This document shows positions 23,764 through 35,085 of a stretch of 64,000 nucleotides of DNA, piece by piece; within the stretch, counting starts at the first letter, position 1, and every line of letters starts with the position of its first letter. The stretch is from Desarmillaria ectypa (Eukaryota > Basidiomycota > Agaricomycetes > Agaricales > Physalacriaceae), in the NCBI GenBank assembly GCA_030407005.1, contig JAUDYN010000002.1, forward strand, positions 1,116,001 through 1,180,000. Reading direction: 5' to 3'. The position numbers and the translations under genes were made by a program. The notes below the pieces were generated by a model. That model was not told where the DNA came from, searched no databases, and saw only the letters and a program-made list of their open reading frames with translations.

Positions 23764-26700
23764 ATGGATAGCCAGTCCGTGTATAGGATTGAACCCCTTA
23801 AGGGCCCAGAAAACTACCTGACATGGAAAGTCAAGATGATCGATATACTAACTGATTTAGGTCTAATTGACTATGCTGATGGAAGCTCTGTGGCCCCGGC
23901 AGAAGCAGCACTGGTGGCAGATTGGAAGAAGAGCGATAGGAAGGCTCTTTCGACAATAAGGCTGCGGGTTTCAGATGGCCCGCTGGTGTATATTGCTGGT
24001 TCTAAGACTTCGGCAGAAGCCTGGAAAGCTCTAAAGGACATGTATGAGTCAAGGGGACCCATGGGAATTGTCCTTGTGAGAAGGAAATTCTTTAGAGCTC
24101 AGTGTGAAGAAGGAGGAAACATAGAGGAGCATATTAGGACTATGAGGTCCTACCAGGAGGAGCTGGCATCCCTTAAGCAGACTGTTGAGGAGGAGGACTT
24201 CTCAATCACACTGCTCACATCACTTCCGGAATCATGGAATTCATTCATTTCATCAGTGGATACTGCAGACTTGAAGGATTCATACAAATTGATCTCCCGA
24301 ATTCTCCAAGAAGACATCCGATTGCGGGAAAAGACTTCTGACCCAACGACAACACTTGCAGCACATGGCAAGAAAAAGTTTAATCCAAAAATCACATGTT
24401 ATGGATGTGGAGAAACTGGCCACATTAAGGCCAATTGCCCAAATGGGAAGAAGAATCCTGGAAAGCAATGGAAGGGGAAAGGGAAGGGCCAGACTCAGAC
24501 ACATGTTGCCAAGTCAGATTCCGATGAAGAAGATTACGCATTTTGGGCAAAAGACATCACACCTACTGCACTTGCAGGGTCATCATGGATTGGGGACTCA
24601 GGCACCATGAAGCATATAGTCAAGAATAGATTGCATTTTTCTGACTATATTGAGACCCCAGGACATGAAGTTATTGGTGTAGGAAGGTCAAAAGGCTTGG
24701 GAAGAGGAACAGTTAAGATTAAAATGGTTGAAGGAGGGAAGACCACCGCAGTCACTCTAAAGGACTGTATTCATTGCCCTGAAGCACCATTCAATCTTAT
24801 ATCATTAGGGCACATCACAGATGCTGGGTTTGAACTCAAATTCAAGGAATCCCGGATGGATATTATCTCACCACATGGCAAAAGGATTGGCCATGGAGAT
24901 AAAGTATCAAAGCTGTATAGCCTAGATATTATTGTGCCAGAAATAACCCAGGCCCATGTGACAAAACCAGCCTGATCATGGCAGAAGTGGCATCGGGTAA
25001 TGGGCCACTTAAACATGGGATCAGTAAAGAGACTATTTAGGAAGAAAATGGTCAAGAGAATGAATGTGAATGAGTTGGCAGTGCCCCAGAAGGATTGCAA
25101 AGCCTGCATACAGGCCAAACATCATGCCGAGCCATTTCCACAAGAAGCTGAAAGAAATTATACCGAAATAGGTGAAATGACATTTTTGGACTTATGGGGG
25201 CCAGCCTGAACTCAGGGTATCCATGAAGAAAGATATTATATAAGCTTCACAGATGGGAAATCCCGGAGGACAATGTTGTATTTTCTGAAGTCAAAACAGG
25301 GTACAGAAATCCGAAAGAAGATTCAGCAGTACCAAAAATACATCAAAGTCCACACTGGAAGGGATCTGAAGTTTATGAGGATTGATAATGGGAAGGAATA
25401 TATCAATGAGGAGGTGAAGGAATACCTCCAGAACAATGGCATCCAGTTGGAACTGACTGCCACATATTCACCATCCCAAAATGGAGTTGCTGAGAGAGTC
25501 AATTGAACTCTTGTGGAGCATGCTTATGCCATGCTAGAAGAACATCACCTGCCAAAATTTTTATGGCCCGAAACAGTGGCATATGCCACATATTTGAAGA
25601 ACCAATCACCAACCAGAGCCATCAGAAATGATCTAACCCCAGAAGAAGTGTTTTGTGGAACAAAACCAGACATTTCAACACTCCAGGAATTTGGAACAAA
25701 GTGCTGGGTGTTGCAACAGGATAACAAAAGGTCAAAACTCGACCTGAAATCAAGGGAATTTATCTTTACAGGTCTTACAGATGAATCAAGAGCCTGGAGA
25801 TACTATAACTCACAGACTAGGCAGATTCAGACCTCAAGAAATGTTATATTCCCTGAAGAGAGCATTCTAAATGCTAACAATGATGAATACATTGTGTCCC
25901 ATCCTCCACTGCTCGAGGGGGAGTCAGGGAGCAAAGTTGAGCAGATTCTGGATGGAAATGATGATATTTCAGACAAATCCACAGATGCCGGGAATGCCAA
26001 AACAAAAGGGGAAATGCCCCTTGATGACCTGGCAACCAAATCAAAGTTACCTGTATGGTATGGGAAGGTGATTCAGCCACATGACAAATCAGTCTAGATT
26101 GCATCAGTAGCCCCACCAAGTTACTGGTTCCTTAATAATCCAGCCTCACGAGGCATGAAATTGCCAGAGAAGCAGCAGGAAGTAACAAAAGAACCACTGG
26201 AGACTGCAAATATTGCAGTAGAATATGCATGTGTGGGAGAGACTGCAGATAACCTCAGTGATGAGCCATTAAGTCTTGAAGAAGCCAAAACAAGGCCAGA
26301 TTGGCATCATTGGAAGAAAGCAATGGATAAAGAATATAATCTATTGACTTCTCTAGGCACATGGCAGCTGGAAGAATTACCTCAGGATAGGTCACTTGTT
26401 GATTGCAAGTGGACCTACAGGCTGAAAAGAGATGGTGATGGAAAAATCACCAGGCACAAAGCCAGACTTGTTGTGAAAGGATTTTCACAGAAACCCAGAA
26501 TTGATTTCTTTGAGACATATGCACCCATAGTTAGGCTGGACACATTCTGCCTACTTATGGCCATTGCCACACAAAGAAACCTGATTATTCATGGAATGGA
26601 TGTCATTGGAGCCTACTTAAATGGAAAGCTCAATGAATCTATTTATATGGCACAGCCACCTGAATATTCTGATGGGAGTGGCAAGGCGGCACACCTCAAG

Positions 26701-27813
26701 TTGACATTATATGGACTCAAGCAATCTGGCCGAGTTTGGAATGAGAAATTAAATGCTACCTTTTTGGGACTCAGATACACAAGATTGATTAGTGATCAAT
26801 GTGTGTATATTAGACAGATGGATTCTAGTCCTATAATTGTAGCTGTGCATGTAGACAACATGACACTGCTTGCCCCAGATGATGAAACCATGTCTATTAT
26901 GAAAGAAGAGCTTAAGAAGAAGCTAAATGTTACAGACATGGGGGAGATTCAATATATATTGGGCATGAAGATAGACAGGAATTGGGAGAAGAGTACCATT
27001 ACCTTATCACAGAAGGCATATATTTTGAAGGTACTCAAGCGAATGGGCATGAAAGACTGTAAACCAGTCAAAATGCCTATAGACCCGAATGTATGGCTAG
27101 AGAAAATCCCCAAAGATGATCCCCGGAGTGCTGACACAGCCACCAGGCAATATTACCATACTGGTGTCAGATCTCTGATGTATGCAGCCAATGGATCTCA
27201 GCCTGATATTGCATATGCTGTCATGGAATTGAGCAAATATATACAAAATCCAGCCACTGAGCATGTCACAGCTCTGAAACGAGTTTGCCATTACTTGAAG
27301 GGGACTCTGGATTTTGGAATCACATATGGAGGGACTACAGATGAACTGATACCCTACTCAGATTCAGACTGGGGAGAAGACAGGACAGATAGAAGATCAA
27401 CATCTGGTTATGTCTGTACCTATGCAGGGGGAGCTGTTACTTGGAGTTCAAAGAAACAGCCCACTGTAGCTCTATCCACTATGAAGGCAGAATATATGGC
27501 CCTTTTGCAAACAACCCAAGAAGTAATATGGTTGTGGGCAATTTTAACTGAATTAGGATTGCCACCTGATGGTGCAACCACTATTTTCGTTGACAATCAG
27601 TCAGCGATCAAATTCGCTGAGAACGCCGTATTCCACACCCGATCGAAGCACATAGACATATGGCACCACTTCATTCACGAGCGCATGGCTTCAAATGAAG
27701 TCAAAGTTCAGCACTGCGCATCAGAGGAGAACTTAGCAGATATATTCACTAAAGGGCTACCAAGACCATTACATGAATATCTATCTGCAGGTATTCTAGG
27801 AGCTCAGAATTGA
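23764..27813 (+). pseudogene. copia gag-pol polyprotein, one frame with four in-frame stop codons
   Basis: A single long frame of about 1350 codons. Gag starts at 23764 and carries a CCHC zinc knuckle (CYGCGETGHIKANC, residues about 212-225). The protease has DSG (residue about 278). Integrase follows with an HHCC domain (HRVMGHLN then CKAC) and DDE-type segments (FLDLWGP, IDNGKEYINEEV, NGVAERVN). RT has RIDFFETYAPIVR and HVDNM, where YVDDM is expected. RNase H has TSGYVCTYAGGAVTWSSKKQ and ends LADIFTKGLP. Stops interrupt the frame at 24973 (TGA), 25207 (TGA), 25504 (TGA, where the family has Arg after GVAERVN) and 26095 (TAG). All segments share one frame, so there is no net frameshift. As read, the element cannot make its enzymes without readthrough. 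Confidence 0.9.
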
Positions 27814-27820
27814 AAGGGAG
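27811..27820 (+). promoter_or_regulatory. polypurine tract
   Basis: A short purine run (GAAAGGGAG) lies immediately before the 3' LTR and overlaps the polyprotein stop. It is in the expected place to prime plus-strand synthesis. Confidence 0.7.
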
Positions 27821-28031
27821 TGTTGGGATAGCAATCCCGAGCAAGTACTAGAATGTACTTGAAGGATTGGCTTACTCAGCAGGATCAAGTTTGGACCGTG
27901 AAAGTGGACATACATAGTATTTCATAGTAAGTTCTAGAAGTAGTACAAAATGTATTTAAGTAGGACACCTCTTGCTCGAGAGGCAAGGATTTTACCATCC
28001 TTTCTATGTTCTCCTTGCTCTTGTTACAACA
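27821..28031 (+). repeat. 3' LTR of the copia element
   Basis: 211 bp, same ends as the 5' LTR, with four transitions between the two copies. It is followed by CAGGC, the second half of the target duplication. Confidence 0.95.
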
Positions 28032-28340
28032 CAGGCAAACATCATAGCACTGTGATATGACACAGGCAGTACACTGGAATGCAGCTGGATATTTGCTTGG
28101 TCTTTGTACTTGGACCTATAACAGATCCTGGTAGGTCAACTTCAATATTGGTGTTTGATCTTCCAAGCTTATTTGTAAAACTCTTGGGCATCAGTAAGCG
28201 TTCACCTGTGATACTCATCAATGTTCTTGATTTGATTGCGAAGATGCGACCAACACTTTGAGAAGTTGTTAAAGAGTCATCGCGACGTTAGCAAATTTGA
28301 ACGCCGAATGTTGATCATGAGCATAGGCGGCGGCTAATGG

Positions 28341-28373
28341 TGACTCGTGAGAACATTTTGCCAGACTGAGTCA
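28341..28373 (+). promoter_or_regulatory. two Gcn4/CpcA-type sites before HIS3
   Basis: TGACTC at 28341-28346 and a perfect TGAGTCA at 28367-28373 lie within 70 bases of the HIS3 start codon. This bZIP motif is the classic element of general amino-acid control (Gcn4 in yeast, CpcA/Cpc-1 in filamentous fungi), which activates histidine genes on starvation. Match by consensus only. Confidence 0.55.
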
Positions 28374-28408
28374 ATTCTTGACCCACGTCTATTTCGTTAC
28401 TCCTCACT

Positions 28409-29228
28409 ATGCCGGCCAGGACTGCATCCATATCTAGGAAGACAAGCGAAACCGAAATCGAGGTGTCTATAAATCTTGACTGTGCTCCAGGATCCAATGT
28501 TGCACAAACTATCGAGGTGTCGACCGGAATCGGCTTTCTAGATCACGTATGAGCTACTTCCAGGCGCCCCAATATACTTTTCAGACCCGCAATTTGCAGA
28601 TGTACACGGCGCTAGCGAAGCATGGTGGAATGTCCTTGACTATGAAGTGTAAAGGGGATCTCTGGATCGACGACCACCACACCGCAGATATGTCCATTTC
28701 CTTCATGGACTTGTAGCCAATCGTATTGAGGCCCATTTGTCATTACAGGATAGTGCCATCGCTCTCGGGACAGCGTTCAAGCAGGCTCTTGGGGAAGTGC
28801 GCGGTATACGACGGTATGGAACAGGCTTTGCCCCCCTTGACGAGGTGCGTATTCGCCTATCTGTATTGAAGTACTAAATTTTCTTTGCTTTAGGCCCTAT
28901 CACGAGCTGTGATAGACATATGCTCACGGCCGTACTGCGTTACTGACCTTGGCCTCAAGAGGGAAAAGATTGGTGATCTCTCGACAGAGATGATACCGCA
29001 CATATTCTACTCGTTCGCGATTGCCTCCGGGGTTACACTGCATGTGGACGTCCTTCGAGGAGAAAATGACCATCATCGGTGCGTGGCATAGGAAGAATAT
29101 TTTCCTATTCCTAGTCAAACTCCGAATACAGGTCGGAATCTGCTTTCAAAGCGCTTGCTTTGGCCATCCGTCAAGCTATCGAGAGAACGGGAAGCAACGA
29201 CGTCCCTAGCACAAAAGGCGTACTGTAA
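28409..29228 (+). CDS. HIS3: imidazoleglycerol-phosphate dehydratase; one splice donor looks lost
   Basis: Catalyses dehydration of imidazoleglycerol phosphate to imidazoleacetol phosphate in histidine synthesis; Mn-dependent, 24-mer. Start ATG 28409 ([20 protein letters not shown]). Exon 1 ends at STGIGFLDH; exon 2 encodes [20 protein letters not shown] then LWIDDHHTA. The third starts [20 protein letters not shown] and ends APLDE. The fourth encodes [20 protein letters not shown] and [14 protein letters not shown]; the fifth ends [13 protein letters not shown]. Problem: after HHTA the genome reads GATATGTCC where the family needs a Glu codon followed by a GT donor. Reading on gives a stop, and no GT in reach restores the next exon's frame. 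Two missing bases (GG) would explain it. Either the gene is newly damaged, a non-canonical splice is used, or the assembly has a small error. The remaining exons are well conserved. Confidence 0.85.
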
Positions 29229-29283
29229 ACGTAAATCATATATATCGCATCTGATGTTCTACACTCGTTCATTAATCAAAGAG

Positions 29284-29809
29284 CTAGCCAATTTCATGCT
29301 CTGCTAAAAGCTGAAAGGGAAATGAGAATTAGTTCGTCAAAGTAACGCGCGAGCGTACCATGTTTGGGATTCCATTGGATATGGGATAGACATGATGGCA
29401 GTTGGGACATGTCATGGAACCCTCTTCTATATGTATCTGTGAATCGGTCAGCATACCGGACTCCGGCAATCGACTCTGCGGTTGGCTCACTTCAAGCAAA
29501 ACATGATGAAGACTTTTCAGGAAATCGTCGTCCAGCATTTCAGGCTGCTCCAACGGAAGAGACGTGTCCCCTACCTGTAGATATGAACATTCTAAATCAA
29601 AAAAGACGCGTTGTGATCAGGCATACCTGTCTAGCAGCATCAACCAACGCCTTCCATTCAATTTTGGGAATGAAGCCTCTGAGAAAATCGGGATTGAATT
29701 CGGCTTCACGCAACTCAACCTGCACATCCTTGAACTCCAGCGGAAAATTGTTGGAGGTACATCCTTTGACATGACATGCCAAAAGATTGTGAGTGATTAG
29801 ACGGACCAT
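29284..29809 (-). CDS. TRM112: Trm112, methyltransferase activator
   Basis: Small zinc-binding protein that activates several methyltransferases acting on tRNA, rRNA (Bud23) and release factor eRF1 (Mtq2). The start at 29809 gives MVRLITHNLLACHVKGCTSN, the family N-terminus with its CxxxxC zinc pair; the second pair is CPNCHHVYPISNGIPNM. Exon 1 extends to WKALVDAARQ near 29630. Exon 2 (about 29570-29360) starts in the LGDTSLPLEQPE region, and a tiny last exon encodes LLAEHEIG, with the stop at 29284-29286. Length is about 135 residues, as usual. It converges on HIS3, 55 bases away. Confidence 0.88.
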
Positions 29810-30270
29810 TGGACGCAATGAAAAGAAGAGGGCGATCGGTATTTCGGACCGGTGAAAACCCGAGGAAGAAACAAGTGACAACAGCGGCTTTTGGATCCGC
29901 TTTTCCGATAACTGTTAACTTCAACTTCTACTGGATGTATTTTTCTGGCTCTGCACCTAACTATTCACAACAAATGCACAGCTTGAAAAAGTATGTGAAA
30001 TGCTTCTCCCTTGGTCCTGCGTTTTCCTTTTTTACCGTGTAGTTTCGTTTTCACTGCACCACTGGCAGTCTACCAACCGCTGTTATCTGATGCTCACAGT
30101 GACGCTAAGCCTATCAGAAATATATCTCTTGTATACCGTGATCGTGGATGGATGCTATACGGACATAAATTGCCTTAGGACACAGGGCATATCACAAGTC
30201 CGAAAAATATGACCCCACATCCGAGTTAGCCCCCAAGAGTTCCTCTTGACGGAGGGCTATCATCATCCCG
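29810..30270. other. intergenic stretch between TRM112 and the transporter remnant
   Basis: About 460 bases. No gene recognised; the left end is the TRM112 promoter side. Confidence 0.4.
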
Positions 30271-30274
30271 CTAG

Positions 30275-31671
30275 TCGATACCTTGGGGCTCTTCGCAATT
30301 CTTATTTCAACCAGCTGCTCGGGCTGAGGAAGAAGGTATCAACCTATGTCTGGTGCTCGCTCTTCATTGGCCTCGGGGGCTTTTTGTGGGGTTATGATAC
30401 TGGAAGGTGGGGCCCATGCATATCTTCATATCTATAACTCTCAAGGATTGGATACATCTCTGTCATGCCGCATTTCGAAGTACAGTTTGGCGCACTTTCA
30501 CCCCTGGCGCAGTGCCTTTTGGTTATTGCGGCATCTATCACATCTTCGGTCGCCGGACCTCTGTTGAATCTTATCTCTCGGACACGCACCATCGCCCTAG
30601 GTAGTGCCATGTTCTCAGCAGGTTGTGCTATTGCTTATTCTGCACAGCATCGCCCACAGCTATCTATGGGTCGCTCCATCGCAGGGGTCAGGCAAGGTCT
30701 ATTCATTTCGAGTATCACCGCCTATGTTACAGAGATATCTCCCTCTGCTAGTCGTGGTCGGTTGGCGACATTCATACAGTCGTCCAACACGATCGGGATC
30801 GTGACAGGTGAGGAGACATGGCGCGTTTTCATCCTTCTCTAGACTAGACTCTGAATGTCCTTCCAGGATACTTCACGTGCTATGGCTCCATCAAGGTACC
30901 TGGAAGTTTCTCCTGGCGATTTCCACTGGCCCTTCAGGCTATGGTGGCAATCATATTGGCTATTGGAACACCCTTTTTCCAGCACTCTCCTTGATGGTTG
31001 AGAAATGTGGGTCGACATAGAGATGTGGACCAGGCCAAGCGGCGCCTTGGTATCATCGGGACAAGGGCCGTAGATGATAACCCAAATTCCCCAGATACTA
31101 ACATTACCGGCTCTAGTGGTCACTTGCCTAGGATTTGAAAAGCCTCTGGGGAAGGGTATCCGCATGAGAACGATATTTTGTGTATTCATCATGGCCATGC
31201 AGCCGGTGTATTTTTAGGCGTCTTGACGTGGGGTTGCGAACTGATAATTTCCAGCTGTCGGGCCTTGACGCCGTACTCTATGTGAGTGCCTTGATGGCTC
31301 TTCGATGACGGTGGTAAGTATGCAACGAAGTACAACCCACTCAAACCCGTGCAGCAGTTTGTAGCCTAAGCCAGTGTGCCAACTGGATAGTGAACTACGT
31401 GGTGGCATTCTCAACACCGCTGTTCCTCCTTAACTGCTCTAGTTGGGGTCCGTACTTTTTTGCTCGGCGGATGCTCTTTGCTAAATGCAGTTCGTGTTCC
31501 AACCGGAGACGAAAGGATTGACTCTGGAGGTAATTGATAGTGGATTGAAAGGTAGACCGTTCTAATCTGCACTGAGACGCCAGATTGGAAATTTACGCAA
31601 CCATGGTAATAACGCTAATGGAGCCGAGGATGAAAGCAGCACGATTACGGTTGAACTAGAAGTCTACTTCA
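30275..31671 (+). pseudogene. MFS sugar transporter, decayed but near full length
   Basis: A broken monosaccharide transporter of the sugar-porter family. Recognisable in order: FIGLGGFLWGYDTG (helix 1), QFGALSPLAQCLLVIAASIT (helix 2), GPLLNLISRTRTIALGSAMF, ISSITAYVTEISPSASRGRL (the usual ExxPxxxRG segment), FQSSNTIG-like helix 5, GSFSWRFPLALQAMVAIILA, then RHRDVDQAKRRLGI, GLDAVLYV and, at the end, FQPETKGLTLEVIDSGLK. Several stops and frame changes interrupt it (for example after the FFQHSP segment and in the QTRA-WGPYFL region). It is the same family as the remnant at 16.2-17.3 kb and shares its C-terminal IDSG and GNLRNHGNNANG wording. Confidence 0.75.
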
Positions 31672-32560
31672 ATGAGAACTGAAACTGGCATATTTTAAAC
31701 TGGCATGGTAGTTACTTCGAACTGCCGAGAAGGCGCCAATAAAATTGCCGAGTATCCAAGCAGTACCTGACATTGCGGGTGCCCGACGGAGGTTGGCGTC
31801 GAATGCTACTGATAGACGCTGCACAGACAGCACAAGAGAACTGCAGGAATAGTTGGCATGACTCAAAGATGTTCATTGACATACGCTAGTACAACGGCAA
31901 CGGGGCAAAGTGATTAATGACGAGGGCCAATCTATAGACGTTGTCAGCATGCGGAACCATAGCATATATATACAAGAGAAGGGAGAATAATATCAGGTAT
32001 TCGACGTATATCAACAAGCACTCCCATCCACCTCCACTTTGTACATGAGGGAGACTTTGGTATAGACGGGGGCGCATTCGTGTCCGCCCATCGATGAATA
32101 TCATCAGAGGAAACTAAAGGATACTATGCTCACCCGATGGATAGGTCGAGTACTGAAAAAGACAAAACGAGAGTCAATATGTGTCGAGAAAAAAGGACAA
32201 TGGGATGAAAAAGATCAGACAAGGCTGAAACTAGATTAAAGTTTTCCACAGTTTGTATTCGGAATGTGGTAAAGTATGGAATTGATGTGGATCATCATTG
32301 AGAAAGAGAATGGGAGAATTACACGTACCACGTTGACTCGAAGGAAGTAGATGACCAGACGAAGGATGGAAAAGAAAATTTTTGCGCCTATAAATACCAC
32401 TAATAGTCACGTGATATCGACACAGCCACTTCCCACGCTTTACAAGTAAACTTGTTATTAATATTAGTCGATCGTCAAACTTTACATGTTGAGTGCAAGA
32501 TACTTGCACAAGGCACACGGATTCCACCATATATTCTCTGTATCTGCAGACAACACTTCT
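31672..32560. other. gene-free stretch
   Basis: About 890 bases with only short unsupported frames. A TATA-like CTATAAATACC lies near 32388-32398, but I see no gene it would serve with confidence. Confidence 0.4.
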
Positions 32561-33826
32561 CTATCGACGTCTATTAGGACCTTTGGGCTTTGCAAATGGT
32601 TTCTTCTCCCCGTTGTCCAAAGCTTCTGAGGCGTTACTAGGAGCACTGCTATCAGAAGTAAGCTTAAGTTCAATCTTCAAATAGTCCTCTGTGATCTCCT
32701 TAGGATCCGAAGTCTCGATCCGACGCGCCGCGAGAGCATCAGGGGGTAAAAGTGTTTTTGCTACCATGTAGGTGGGGTATGCACTGGTGGAATATAGCAT
32801 TCGGTGCTTGATTGGCGATGTGGACGGACAGGAGTAGATAAATACTGATTGAATGTGTGAGTCAAAGAGAATACCTGGAGCGTAGACCGCTCGCTTACTG
32901 ATGTCGCGACGAGGAGAAGACGAGTGCGAGTGCGAGTGCGACCACGCAAAGAAGGCATAGCTAGGTTCTGAAGTGGGAAGAACAGACGAAAGGTCCTCCG
33001 CGGATGCGGAAGTCACGGATATAAGGGTCAATGTTTCGGTTGGAACATCAATGTTCTGCGGAAAGTGAATGAAAGCCAACAAAGGAATGAATCCAGCATG
33101 CATACCAGAAGAACCAAGCCTGGATCTTCACCCTGCCCTAGCGCTTTGACGGCATTTTCGACTTGGTCGGTCCACTTCAGACCAACACCATGCCCTACAG
33201 GGTTGACCTTGGGACGGTAACTGTGCGCACCGGCCTCGCGTTCTGCAGCGCGCGCATCTGCTATTTCCTGCTCGCGAGTGGAGAGTGGCTGTGGTGCAGT
33301 GATGTGTCGTCGATGGGCAGCATACGCCTCTGCTGTCAGGTCCTCCTTTGAGGTCGCGAATATGGAGTCGGTGAAGACTGAGGAACCGAGGGAACGGGTC
33401 AGGGAGCCTCGCGATGACGCATAGAGCATCCAGATATAACGATCAGCGCACTTCTGCTGACGAAGTGGAGGTAACAGAGGCTACCTTGTATTTGATTTTA
33501 GTCCCTTCGGGTACGTAGTCAATGATGAGCCACTGGGTAGGAGGCTCATCGAGCCGGACAAGAATATAAGCTGGAACGTCATCCGGAGTTATTTCAGAGT
33601 CTTGTAGCTTGGCCAGGTCCTCTGCAAGGGTTCCTTGAACGGGAACAGACAGATCGTGGACGAGCAGCTCTAGACGGCCCATTTAGTAGCTATTCAATCC
33701 GTGTGCAGTGGTCATCGCACCGTTATCAATGGAAACTTTGATGAATCTGATATCTTTTGACTCGACGGCCGCTGAAAATTGAGCAGACAGATCTTGTGAT
33801 ACACCGATACCAGAAGTTGCAGACAT
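32561..33826 (-). CDS. twinfilin (two ADF-homology domains)
   Basis: Actin-monomer-binding protein that sequesters G-actin and promotes barbed-end turnover with capping protein. The start at 33826 gives MSATSGIGVSQDLSAQFSAA, the twinfilin N-terminus. Exon 1 joins exon 2 so that DNE runs on into LLVHDLSVPVQGTLAEDLAK. The first ADF-H domain ends with MLYASSRGSLTRSLGSSVFT. A linker has EEDLTAEAY-type wording and a Ser/His run. The second ADF-H domain covers KWTDQVENAVKALGQGEDPG, SYAFFAWSHSHS and FIYSCPSTSPIKHRMLYSTS, and ends KIELKLTSD. The C-terminal tail is basic (KKPFAKPKGPNRRR), as in other twinfilins, where it contacts capping protein. Stop TAG at 32561-32563. Confidence 0.9.
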
Positions 33827-35085
33827 GATGGCGGGTTCTATGGAAGGGGCACAGCGCACTCGGAAAGCGGAGCGATGCAACCGATGAATTTCCCACGGCT
33901 CTTTTCAATCTCACTTTTTGATGTTTTGTTCTCGTAGAGTGGACTAGAGCTGAGATGCTGGTACTGACCCACGACCTTGAAAATTTCCCTTCAGCACAGA
34001 GGCACTGTAGCTGACTCAATACCGACAGGCCGCAACTAATACACCTCATCATGCATCCAAACTTCTTTTGTGCCACACCATGCCGAAGGTACCGACGCAC
34101 TCTTGAAGGGCAACATTAGAAATTCCTAATGCATTAGTACAATTATAGGATATATAAAGCTGTTGAATGTTCAAATTACAGAGAGCTATCCCCAGCGAAG
34201 CATCAGAGGAAGCAGACTTTAAGAAGGGCATGATTTGTGAGTTGTCACCTCTCTTCGTTGCCACCACAATAAATAATTATTGCAACCTCACCAAAGTTTA
34301 AGCACTAAGAGCCAAGGCATCATCTTATCTCATGTCATCATTACACAGCACGGTACCTTCAAGCACGCCGGACGCAAGGATACAGGTGGCCAATCCTCAC
34401 TACCTTCTAATCAACCCCAAGCCGAGCTCACAACCGAGCAATCTAACCTGTTGTAGAACTTGAAGACCTATAGACAGAAAACTCGAAATCAGCAATCCCC
34501 CCTTACTAACGACCATGATAGACCGGAACGGCGTAGAAGATTAGATTGTAGGCCCCCCTGAACTCAAAACTGTTCCCAAGCCGCAACATTCGGAACATTC
34601 TACCCCTCGGTGCACACTCTATCTTCTTTCTTACTCGAAGTATGCCGTTCCCTCCGATGGAATCTGTTTGCAACATTGAGATGGGAGTAGCCAAAAATGC
34701 GGATCGAAAAGACCATAACTTTAAAGAATGGGTCAGATCCATGTCTGAGCTTGAATACGGATATTGATCATAAAGCCTCTTGTGACACAGTCTCTCCTAA
34801 TGCTTCCGGTGAATCACCTTCCACCGATGATACAAGTTCATCCGAATCTGTTCAGCATAGCCGACACGAATTAAGAGTACCATGGTCCCCACATCTCTCG
34901 ATAGGATCACGATGAACGTCTTCATCATGCCTAATAGAATTGTGATCAATTGGTAATGTTTTAAACAGGACAATAGTCGACGACTTTTCCGGGTTTGATG
35001 CTTCCTGTACTGTCCTCTCCGAGTTGTCAACTAGCCATGTTCTATTTAGTCTTGAATACATGAGTTGTTGTTTGTTTTATAGCAC
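33827..35085. other. gene-free stretch
   Basis: About 1.26 kb upstream of twinfilin (reverse) and of the membrane protein gene (forward). Only short frames; a Ser/Thr-rich frame at 34697-34915 has no recognised relatives. Nothing supported. Confidence 0.35.

Larger units (their letters stand above)
23464..28036 (+). mobile_element. full-length Ty1/copia LTR retrotransposon with target-site duplication
   Basis: A 4563-bp element (23469-28031) bounded by 211-bp LTRs and by the 5-bp direct repeat CAGGC (23464-23468 and 28032-28036), the host target duplication. Gene order is gag, protease, integrase, RT, RNase H, diagnostic of Ty1/copia. Both ends have TG...CA termini. The two LTRs differ at four positions by eye (about 98% identical), so the insertion is fairly recent but not brand new. 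It sits between the decayed 7-TM-like gene and HIS3 and interrupts no gene that I can see. Confidence 0.95.
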
